A stretch of 64,000 bases of DNA from Akkermansiaceae bacterium (GTDB lineage Bacteria > Verrucomicrobiota > Verrucomicrobiia > Verrucomicrobiales > DEV007): assembly GCA_024233085.1 (NCBI GenBank), contig JACKQC010000004.1, positions 248,001 to 312,000 on the forward strand. The letters are read 5' to 3'. The position numbers and the translations under genes were made by a program. Position 1 is the first letter of the stretch, and each line of letters opens with the position of its first letter. Below, piece by piece: positions 8,589 to 15,326 of this stretch. Under the pieces are notes generated by a model. That model was not told the origin of the DNA, did not search any database, and was given only the letters and a program-made list of their open reading frames with translations.

Positions 8589-9914
8589 TCACTCCACCAG
8601 GTCGCCGATCAGCATCACCGCGCCGGCGTACCAGTTCCGGCCCTCGTATTTCGCCGGGTTGCCGTCGAAATCGGGCCGGTTTTTCTCGAACAGAATCTTC
8701 CGCTTGTCCGGCGAAGCGGCGTCCAGCGTGAGCCGCGCCTCGTGAACGGCCGCCCCGTCGAGGTTTCCGCCGACCTGAAGTTTGCTCAGCCGGTGATAGG
8801 TGCAGTAGGCGTCGAATCGCGGCACGATCTTCGCCGCCTCGCCGTCGAGCGCCACGCTCAGTTGCCCGCCGTCCGGCCCGACCAGATCGTAAACCCCCGC
8901 CACCGTGCCGCGAAAGCGGAACCGCAGGCCCGCGCCCGGCTCCGAGGCGCGCCACATCTCCGGCATCAGGCGGCCAAAACGCTTCGCGAGATCGTCCTTT
9001 TCCGGATCGAGCTTTTGCCACGTCCCCTCGCGCGGCACCTCGCCGAGGGGGATCAATTTCGCGGCCTCCCAGTTGTCCTCGCGCAGCGGCGCGGCGAGCG
9101 CGTGGGGCTTCGGCTCGCCGGCGGCGGCCTCCAGCGCCTCCCACGACCGCGCGATGGTCCGGAGATAGAGTTCGTGCCCCGTCTCGACGAGCGGGTGCAC
9201 GCCGTCGCTGGAAAAAACCCAGGGTTCCTTCAGCAAATCCTCGTCCTTCGGTTTCTCGGCCTTGAAGACCAGCCCACCCGCCGAGACCATCCGCGCCGCC
9301 TCGAGCCCGAGATGGATGCTGGGAATGCCGTAGCGATCCGCCACCTCCTCCATCGCCGTCGCCGAGCGCGAGCATTTGCCCGCCTGGAGATCGGCCAGAA
9401 AGGGCTCGCTGACCGTGTAAACGAAGCAGATGTCCGTCGCCGGATTCGCCTTCCACGTCTGGCGCACGATGCCCTCCATCGCCTGGTGAATGCGCGCCGG
9501 GTCCGCGCCCCCGTCGTTCACCGCGAACTCGACAAAGAGAAAGTCCGGCCGATGGCGCAGCACGTCCTGTTCCAGCCGAAAGACGCCGAGGTCCGACCCC
9601 GTGCCGCCGATCGCGGCGTTGATCTCGACCGGTTGGGCCATCGGGTGGCGTCGTTTCAGCCACTCGAGCGATTTCACCCGCCAGCCCGGCGCGGCCGTGA
9701 TGCTCCCGCCCAGATAGGCGACGCGGATTTCGCCCCCGCCGCCGGCCCGGAGTTTTGCGAGGATATTCGGAATGCCGCCGCGAACGGTGACCTCGGCCGC
9801 TTCCCGGAGCCCGGACCTTTCCTGGGCGAAAGCCCCGGGCGAAAAATGCGAGGCCGCGCCCGCCGACAGGAGGACGCACGCGGACAGGGCGGAGATTCGA
9901 GAGAGGGAAATCAT
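8589..9914 (-). CDS. Secreted SGNH/GDSL-type hydrolase
   Basis: 441 residues from the ATG at 9914. A longer in-frame reading exists upstream, but only this start gives a clean signal peptide (MISLSRISALSACVLLSAGA). Block I Ser lies in YLGGSITAAPGW, block III is EFAVNDGG, and the catalytic Asp-His pair is in DGVHPLVETGHELY, so the SGNH triad is complete. Such enzymes are usually esterases acting on acetylated or acylated glycans. A C-terminal jelly-roll-like region (about 300-441) could bind carbohydrate. It converges with the DUF1501 gene and diverges from the Na/Pi symporter. Confidence 0.88.
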   Translation of the reverse strand: MISLSRISALSACVLLSAGAASHFSPGAFAQERSGLREAAEVTVRGGIPNILAKLRAGGGGEIRVAYLGGSITAAPGWRVKSLEWLKRRHPMAQPVEINAAIGGTGSDLGVFRLEQDVLRHRPDFLFVEFAVNDGGADPARIHQAMEGIVRQTWKANPATDICFVYTVSEPFLADLQAGKCSRSATAMEEVADRYGIPSIHLGLEAARMVSAGGLVFKAEKPKDEDLLKEPWVFSSDGVHPLVETGHELYLRTIARSWEALEAAAGEPKPHALAAPLREDNWEAAKLIPLGEVPREGTWQKLDPEKDDLAKRFGRLMPEMWRASEPGAGLRFRFRGTVAGVYDLVGPDGGQLSVALDGEAAKIVPRFDAYCTYHRLSKLQVGGNLDGAAVHEARLTLDAASPDKRKILFEKNRPDFDGNPAKYEGRNWYAGAVMLIGDLVE

Positions 9915-10044
9915 GGACGGGACGGGACAGGGTGTGATCGGGGATCCGGCAAAAAATGAACCCCACCATCGCACCCGCTCCCCGCCTGGAGAAACGGAAA
10001 CGAAGGCCTGGAGCGCCTTTTTTCGGGGAATAAACGGAGATCGC

Positions 10045-10073
10045 TTGTCAGAAATGTGACAATTTCGTAACAT
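10045..10073 (-). promoter_or_regulatory. Pho-box-like direct repeats upstream of Na/Pi symporter
   Basis: Read on the minus strand, ATGTTAC, TTGTCAC and CTGACAA are spaced exactly 11 bp apart, resembling the 7+4 bp repeat unit of PhoB sites (CTGTCAT). On either strand TTGTCA-N6-TGACAA is a perfect inverted repeat. It lies in the 206-bp divergent region, 48 bp before the symporter start. Assignment to PhoB is inference from pattern and context. Confidence 0.4.
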
Positions 10074-10120
10074 TCGAGCGTCCCCGAGCCCCGTTCCTCG
10101 CGCCGACTCCGCTTCGTTCC

Positions 10121-11842
10121 ATGTCCCCCCCGCTCGCAACCACGGAGAGCCTGGCGTTCGGCGAGTTGACGATGGGACTGCTCGGCGGGCTGGCGCTTTT
10201 TCTCTTCGGAATGGACCGCATGACCCGCGCCCTGCGGGTCATCGCCGGCGCGCGGATGCGGCGGTTCCTCGGGCGCCTCACCACCAATCCGGTCAAGGGC
10301 GTCCTCGCCGGCGCGGCGACCACCGCCATTATCCAGTCCTCCTCGGTGACCACCGTGCTGGTCATCGGCTTCATCTCGGCCGGCCTCATGACCCTGCCGC
10401 AGGCCATCGGCGTCATCATGGGCGCGAATATCGGCACGACCGTGACCGCGCAGATCGTCGCCTTCAAGGTCACGAAATACGCCCTCGCCCTCGTGGCCGG
10501 GGGCTTCGCCTGGCGCCTCGTCGCCCGCGAGCGGAAAGCCGCCTTTTACGGCGACATGATCCTCGGGCTCGGCCTCCTGTTTTTCGGCATGGAGCTGATG
10601 AGCGACGCCACCCGGCCCCTGCGCACCCACGAACCCTTCATCGAGTGGATGCGCCGGATGGACAATCCCGTGCTCGGCATCGCCGTCGCCGCCGCCTTTA
10701 CCGCCATTATCCAGAGTTCGTCGGCCACCACCGTGATGGTCATCGTGCTGGCCGGCCAGGGGCTGATCTCCCTGCCCGGCGGGATCGCCCTGATTCTCGG
10801 CGCCAATCTCGGCACCTGCGTCACCGCCGTCCTCGGCTCCATCGGAAAACCCCGCGAGGCGCTCCAGGCCTCCGCCGCGCACATCCTCTTCAATCTCGCC
10901 GGCGTGCTCGTCTGGGTGGGCTTCATCCCCCAGCTCGCCGACCTCGTCCGGTGGATGTCCCCCGCCTTTCCCGATCTGGAGGGCCACGCCCGCCTCGCCG
11001 CCGAGTCACCCCGCCAGATCGCCAATGCCCACACCGTCTTCAACGTCGCCAACACCCTGCTGCTCGTGTGGCTGACTCGTCCCCTCGCCTCCCTCATCCA
11101 AAAACTCTTTCCCGAACGGCCCGAGGACGCCGTCCGGCTCGGCGAACCCCGCTTCCTCGACTCCCTCTACCTCGGCACCCCTCCGATCGCCCTGGAAATG
11201 GCCCGCAAGGAACTCTCGCGCCTCGGCGCCGGCGCCCTCCGCATGCTGCGCCACTCGCTCTCCGCCGTTCTCTACGGATCGCGCGAAGACCTCGAGGCCC
11301 TCAACCGCGAAGACGACGAAATCGACTCCCTCCACGGCGCCATCGTCGATTACCTCGGCAAACTCCTCCACGGCAACCTCAGCGACCGCGAGGCCGCCCT
11401 GCTCCGCGATTACCTCGCCGCCGCCAACGCCTTCGAAAGCATCGGCGACATGGTCGAAACCGATCTCGTCGAAGCCGGGCTCGAGCGTTTCAAAAGCCAG
11501 GTCGAAATCAGCCCCGGCACCGGCGAACGCCTCACCGAACTCCACCGCCGCGTCTGCTGGGCCGTCGACCAGGTCGTGCGCGCGCTCGTCGACCGCGACC
11601 GCGAGGCCGCCCGCGAAGTCGCCGACGCCAAATCCGAAATCAACCGGCTCGCCGACGCCGCCGAGGACCACCTGCTCCAGCGCCTCACCGCCTCCGAACC
11701 CCACCGGCGCAACGCCTTCCGCGTCGAGTCCGACCTCATCGAAAACTTCAAGCGCATCTACTATTTCACCAAGCGCATCGCCCGCGTCATCGCCGCCGAC
11801 ACCTCCGAACCGCCCCGCGACGAGGACAGTAAACAGGGTTAG
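10121..11842 (+). CDS. Na+/phosphate cotransporter family protein with PhoU-like domain
   Basis: 573 residues. Two copies of the PF02690 repeat, each with the QSSS motif (AIIQSSSVTTV near 70 and AIIQSSSATTV near 200), form the membrane domain at residues 15-320. A C-terminal PhoU-like helical domain (about 350-560) is typical of bacterial NptA-like proteins. The likely role is Na+-coupled phosphate uptake across the inner membrane, or phosphate homeostasis. The last three codons (KQG) and the stop fall inside a palindromic element at 11832-11862, so the natural C-terminus may have been replaced or extended by the element. A possible Pho box lies upstream. Confidence 0.92.
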   Translation: MSPPLATTESLAFGELTMGLLGGLALFLFGMDRMTRALRVIAGARMRRFLGRLTTNPVKGVLAGAATTAIIQSSSVTTVLVIGFISAGLMTLPQAIGVIMGANIGTTVTAQIVAFKVTKYALALVAGGFAWRLVARERKAAFYGDMILGLGLLFFGMELMSDATRPLRTHEPFIEWMRRMDNPVLGIAVAAAFTAIIQSSSATTVMVIVLAGQGLISLPGGIALILGANLGTCVTAVLGSIGKPREALQASAAHILFNLAGVLVWVGFIPQLADLVRWMSPAFPDLEGHARLAAESPRQIANAHTVFNVANTLLLVWLTRPLASLIQKLFPERPEDAVRLGEPRFLDSLYLGTPPIALEMARKELSRLGAGALRMLRHSLSAVLYGSREDLEALNREDDEIDSLHGAIVDYLGKLLHGNLSDREAALLRDYLAAANAFESIGDMVETDLVEAGLERFKSQVEISPGTGERLTELHRRVCWAVDQVVRALVDRDREAAREVADAKSEINRLADAAEDHLLQRLTASEPHRRNAFRVESDLIENFKRIYYFTKRIARVIAADTSEPPRDEDSKQG

Positions 11843-11862
11843 GTCGCCGACCCAACCCTGTT
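11832..11862. repeat. Dispersed palindromic element, copy 3 (contains the symporter stop codon)
   Basis: AACAGGGTT (11832-11840) and AACCCTGTT (11854-11862) with the inner AGGTCG..CGACC. The TAG at 11840-11842 that ends the Na/Pi symporter lies within the left arm and loop. Confidence 0.9.
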
Positions 11863-11909
11863 GAATCCCAGCCTATTTGCCGCCGCTTGGTGCCCAAAAT
11901 TTGAATAAT

Positions 11910-11937
11910 ATTGAATTTCAGTTGAAAATAATTCAAT
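11910..11937 (+). promoter_or_regulatory. AT-rich inverted repeat upstream of DUF2089 gene
   Basis: ATTGAAT (11910-11916) and ATTCAAT (11931-11937) form 7-bp perfect arms in an AT-rich patch, with an extra TTGAAT at 11901. It ends 32 bp before the start of a helix-turn-helix regulator gene, so an autoregulatory operator is plausible. Confidence 0.4.
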
Positions 11938-11969
11938 TCGATCGGAAAATTGATCTGAACTTTCTGAAA

Positions 11970-12305
11970 ATGGCCACCACCCGCCGCCAAGATCGCCACC
12001 ACGCCTGGCTCGACCTGCTCGAGGACGAGGATCTTGGTTTCCTGAAACGGTTTCTCCTCCTCTCCGGATCGCTCAAGGAACTCGCCCGCGCCTACGAAGT
12101 GTCCTATCCAACAGTCCGACTGCGTCTCGACCGGCTGATCCAGAAGGTCCAAATCGCCGACCAATTCGGGCAAGAGCAGGCCGGCCCCTTCGAACGCCAA
12201 CTCCGCGCCCTGCTGGCGGATGGCGCCCTCGATTCGGCCGCGTTCAAGAAACTCCGCGAAGCGCACCTCGAAGAAATCGAATCCTCCACCCCGACGAATC
12301 CATGA
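11970..12305 (+). CDS. DUF2089 family helix-turn-helix protein
   Basis: 111 residues from the ATG at 11970; the in-frame extension to 11877 crosses the putative operator and is probably untranslated. The core GSLKELARAYEVSYPTVRLR (about residues 33-52) is the DUF2089 helix-turn-helix, followed by LDRLIQKVQ. These small proteins are presumed DNA-binding regulators and usually sit next to a membrane or secreted protein they control. Here the stop overlaps the start of the next gene (ATGA at 12302), which supports a two-gene regulatory unit. Confidence 0.82.
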   Translation: MATTRRQDRHHAWLDLLEDEDLGFLKRFLLLSGSLKELARAYEVSYPTVRLRLDRLIQKVQIADQFGQEQAGPFERQLRALLADGALDSAAFKKLREAHLEEIESSTPTNP

Positions 12306-13027
12306 AACCGAACCACCCATCCGACCTCCTCCTCCTCCCCGCGGCGTGGCTTCTCTTGAACCTCGCCGCTCCCGTGTTTCCCTCGCGCGCCGCCAATCCG
12401 CCGCCATCGGAGCGTTCCATCGACCTGGCGACCCAGGACCTCGGTGACGGCGTCGTTTTTCTCGCCCCGGACGACGGCGGTCCCGCCCTCCGCGTCCAGA
12501 ACGACACCGCCAAACCGGGAACCTGGCTGTTGTTCGAGATTTCCTCGCCGGCTGTCGAGACCGACGCCTACGCGGTGAAGGGCGACGTCCGGTATCAGGG
12601 CGTCAAGGGCGACGCGTTCCTCGAGATGTGGAGCCATCTCCCGGCCGTCAAAGGGGAAACCCAAATCGCGGCCAGCTTCTTTTCCCGCACCCTGGAAACG
12701 GGCGGCCTGTTGGGAAAACTGACCGGCGACTCCGACTGGCGCCCCTTTCACCTGCCCGCCATCGTCAACGACGGCTCCGGCCGGCGCCCGCTGAAACTGA
12801 CTCTCAACCTCGTCCTGCCGGATGCCGGCACGGTCGAAGTGCGAAATCTCCGCCTGGCGGCCCTCCCGGCGCCCGCGGGTTTGCTCGCTCGACCGGGAAC
12901 GCGACTCGCGCTTCTCCTCGCGGCGATGGGTGTCGGACTCGGCATCACCTTCACGCTTCTGGCTCTCCACGTGCGCAAGAAACGGACCGAAAACGAGCTG
13001 CGGCGTATCCGGGCGGCCGATACATGA
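12302..13027 (+). CDS. Membrane-anchored exported protein of unknown function
   Basis: 241 residues, overlapping the DUF2089 gene by 4 bp. An N-terminal signal peptide (hydrophobic 9-28) leads into a beta-rich extracytoplasmic region of about 165 residues (TWLLFEISSPAVE, DAFLEMWSHLPAVKGE). This resembles carbohydrate-binding jelly-roll modules, but no family is assigned with confidence. A single C-terminal transmembrane helix (about 203-223) is followed by a basic cytoplasmic tail (RKKRTENELRRI). It may be the sensor or target of the DUF2089 regulator; this rests on adjacency alone. Confidence 0.7.
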   Translation: MKPNHPSDLLLLPAAWLLLNLAAPVFPSRAANPPPSERSIDLATQDLGDGVVFLAPDDGGPALRVQNDTAKPGTWLLFEISSPAVETDAYAVKGDVRYQGVKGDAFLEMWSHLPAVKGETQIAASFFSRTLETGGLLGKLTGDSDWRPFHLPAIVNDGSGRRPLKLTLNLVLPDAGTVEVRNLRLAALPAPAGLLARPGTRLALLLAAMGVGLGITFTLLALHVRKKRTENELRRIRAADT

Positions 13028-13081
13028 CGGGGTTTAATATCAACTTTTCAGACAAATTTCGAAAAATTCGCAATTTTTACT

Positions 13082-13095
13082 TGTTCTTCCGAACA
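13082..13095 (+). promoter_or_regulatory. LexA (SOS) box, perfect verrucomicrobial consensus
   Basis: TGTTC-TTCC-GAACA matches the palindromic TGTTC-N4-GAACA motif reported for LexA in Verrucomicrobia at all ten fixed positions. It lies 20 bp before the ssb start codon, where a repressor would block transcription. Confidence 0.75.
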
Positions 13096-13107
13096 GTTTC
13101 TTTAAAC

Positions 13108-13121
13108 TGTTCGCATGAGCA
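13108..13121 (+). promoter_or_regulatory. Second, one-mismatch LexA-like box over the ssb start codon
   Basis: TGTTC-GCAT-GAGCA has nine of ten consensus positions and its centre is 26 bp from that of the perfect box. It spans the ATG at 13115. The right half of box 1 and left half of box 2 also form a perfect 10-bp inverted repeat (13090-13099 with 13104-13113). Confidence 0.45.
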
Positions 13122-13594
13122 GTCTAAATCGTGTCTTACTCATCGGAAATCTCACCCGTGACCCCGAACTGCGGCAGACTCAGAAGGGATCGCCCGTCTG
13201 CGACCTCGGCATCGCCGTCAATCGGGCCTGGACGGACGAAAACGGCGAAAAACACGACGAAGTCACCTTTGTCGATGTGACCGCCTGGGGAAAAACCGCC
13301 CAGAACGCCGCCACCTACCTCTCCAAGGGTCGCGGTCTCCTCGTCGAGGGGCGCCTCCAGCTCGACACCTGGCAGGACGCCGAGTCCGGCCAACAGCGGA
13401 GCAAGCTGCGGGTGGTCGCCGAGCGCCTGCAGTTTCTCGGCGGAGGCGAGGAATCCGCCGACCGCGAGGATCGACAGCGTTCGGGAAACCGGGGCGAGAC
13501 GGCGCGCCAGCCGCGGCCGCAACAGCCGAATCGCTCACCCGCCCCGGCCCGCGCGGGCAATGGGAGCGGCGGGCGCCAGCGAAGGGCGGCCTGA
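13115..13594 (+). CDS. ssb: Single-stranded DNA-binding protein
   Basis: 159 residues. The OB fold occupies about 1-108 (SLNRVLLIGNLTRDPELR, FVDVTAWGKTA, GRGLLVEGRLQLDTW). The tail is Arg/Gln/Pro-rich and ends in GGRQRRAA, not the acidic DDDIPF-type tip that recruits partner proteins in most bacterial SSBs. That suggests either a secondary SSB paralogue or divergent partner binding. It coats single-stranded DNA in replication and repair. Control by LexA is indicated by the boxes directly upstream. No Shine-Dalgarno is visible, and the start codon sits in a potential hairpin. Confidence 0.95.
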   Translation: MSSLNRVLLIGNLTRDPELRQTQKGSPVCDLGIAVNRAWTDENGEKHDEVTFVDVTAWGKTAQNAATYLSKGRGLLVEGRLQLDTWQDAESGQQRSKLRVVAERLQFLGGGEESADREDRQRSGNRGETARQPRPQQPNRSPAPARAGNGSGGRQRRAA

Positions 13595-13665
13595 CCGCCC
13601 GATTTCCCGCGACCCAAGCGGAAGATCGGATTTCGGCGCAGGGCGCCGAGGCCGGGAAAACGGAA

Positions 13666-13695
13666 CGGAATTCGGTAAATTTTCGGTGAATTCCG
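13666..13695. terminator. Inverted repeat between convergent genes
   Basis: CGGAATTC (13666-13673) and GAATTCCG (13688-13695) flank a 14-nt AT-rich loop, in the 198-bp gap between the ends of ssb and the DUF1501 gene. It could act as a bidirectional terminator. No U-tract is present. Confidence 0.35.
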
Positions 13696-13792
13696 ACCGA
13701 TCGGCCAATCGCCGCGCGCAAATCGCTTCCCGTCGTTCCAGAACGCCCCAGGGTGCCCTTACTCACCCTTCGGGACCCGGGAGACCGGTCGC

Positions 13793-15268
13793 TCACGCGA
13801 AAAGCTTGTCCACCTTCTCCGCCTTCACCAGTTCCCGCGGCTGGTTGAGGTGATTGTAAACGATCGTCTGGGGATCGATGCCCATGCTGTGATAGATCGT
13901 CGCGAGGATCTCGGTCGGATGCACCGGGTCCTCCACCGGCGCCGAGCCGGTTTTGTCCGATTTCCCGAGCACGAATCCGCGTTTCACCCCCGCGCCGCCA
14001 ATGACGGACGTGTAGCAGTAGGGCCAGTGATCGCGCCCGTCGGCGCTGTTGCTGTTGCCGGAGGTCGAGACGCCCTTTTCCGGGCTGCGGCCGAATTCAC
14101 CGATCGCCACCACCAGCGTTTCCGAGAGCAGACCCCGTTGGTCGAGGTCCTCGAACAGGGCGCTCAGGCCCTGATCCAGCATGGGGCCGCTCTGGCTTTT
14201 CATGCGATTGGTCAGGCCGACGTGATGATCCCACGAATGATTGTCGGAGTTGGCGACCTTCGGCCACACCACCTCGACCACCCGCGTCCCCGCCTCGACG
14301 AGACGGCGGGCCAGCAGACAGCTTTGCCCGAAGGTGTTGCGACCATAGCGATCCCGAATCTGATCGGTCTCAGCGTTGAGGTTGAAGGCGTCGCGCGCCC
14401 GGCCGCTGACCAGCAGGTTGAGCGCCTGGTTGTAGAATTCGTCGATGTTGTATTGCTCGACCGCCTTGTCGATGACCGGCATCTGGTCGGCCACCGCCTC
14501 CCGGAGATTGGCCCGGCGTTTCAGGCGCACCGAAAACACGTCCTCCCGGAGCTGGAGATCGTCGACGCGGATGCCTTCCATCTTCGCGAGGTTCATGTCG
14601 TCCCCGTCGGGAAAGAGGTAATAGGGGTCGAAGGCCTTGCCCAGGAACCCGGCGGTGCCGCCCTTGTTGACCACGTTCGACTCCTGGAGCGGGCGCGGCA
14701 TCATGACAAAGGGCAGCATCGGCTCGTCGGTCGGCTTCAGCCGCACGATGTTCGATCCGAAATTCGGAAAATCCTTCGGCGACGGCGGCTCGAGCTGGCC
14801 GGACGGGCTCACCTTGTCCGTGGTGTAGCCGGTCATGATTTGGTAGATGGCGGCCGTGTGGTTGAAAAGCCCGTTCGGCGTGTAGCTCATCGAGCGGATC
14901 ATGGTGAACTTGTCGTTCACCCGCGCCAGCTTCGGCAGAACCTCGGTGAAATTGACACCCGGAATCTTCGTCGGGATGTTCTTGAAGACGGATCGCACGT
15001 TGTCCGGCACGCTGCCCGGCTCCTTCGGATCCCACAGGTCGAGGTGGCTCGGCCCCCCCTGCAGGTAGCACATGATGACCGATTTCGCCCGGCCCCAGCC
15101 CGCCGAACCGGCGAGGGCGCTGGCCGTGCTGGCCGCCTGGGCGCGCAGGATGGTGTTGAGCGACATTCCCAGCATCCCCGCCCCGCCGACGCGAAGAAAA
15201 TCGCGGCGCGACGCGCTGAGATGGGAATCGCAGAGATCTTTGCCTTTGGCACCGGGAATTCTGAACAT
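13793..15268 (-). CDS. DUF1501 Tat-exported protein
   Basis: 491 residues with a Tat signal (ASRRDFLRVGG, residues 19-29). DUF1501 landmarks include YLQGGPSHLDLWDPK near 70, DRYGRNTFGQSCLLARRLVEAG near 310, and GEFGRSPEKG near 393. Such proteins are normally encoded immediately after a DUF1549/DUF1553 gene. Here the candidate partner (19186-24366) is on the same strand but separated by two ATPase genes. Function is unknown; the family is thought to act outside the cytoplasm with its cytochrome-domain partner. Confidence 0.9.
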   Translation of the reverse strand: MFRIPGAKGKDLCDSHLSASRRDFLRVGGAGMLGMSLNTILRAQAASTASALAGSAGWGRAKSVIMCYLQGGPSHLDLWDPKEPGSVPDNVRSVFKNIPTKIPGVNFTEVLPKLARVNDKFTMIRSMSYTPNGLFNHTAAIYQIMTGYTTDKVSPSGQLEPPSPKDFPNFGSNIVRLKPTDEPMLPFVMMPRPLQESNVVNKGGTAGFLGKAFDPYYLFPDGDDMNLAKMEGIRVDDLQLREDVFSVRLKRRANLREAVADQMPVIDKAVEQYNIDEFYNQALNLLVSGRARDAFNLNAETDQIRDRYGRNTFGQSCLLARRLVEAGTRVVEVVWPKVANSDNHSWDHHVGLTNRMKSQSGPMLDQGLSALFEDLDQRGLLSETLVVAIGEFGRSPEKGVSTSGNSNSADGRDHWPYCYTSVIGGAGVKRGFVLGKSDKTGSAPVEDPVHPTEILATIYHSMGIDPQTIVYNHLNQPRELVKAEKVDKLFA

Positions 15269-15326
15269 GGCTGAAGTGGAGTGAGAGTTCGACTAATGGG
15301 AAACTTAGAAAAAATGCGACCGGGGG

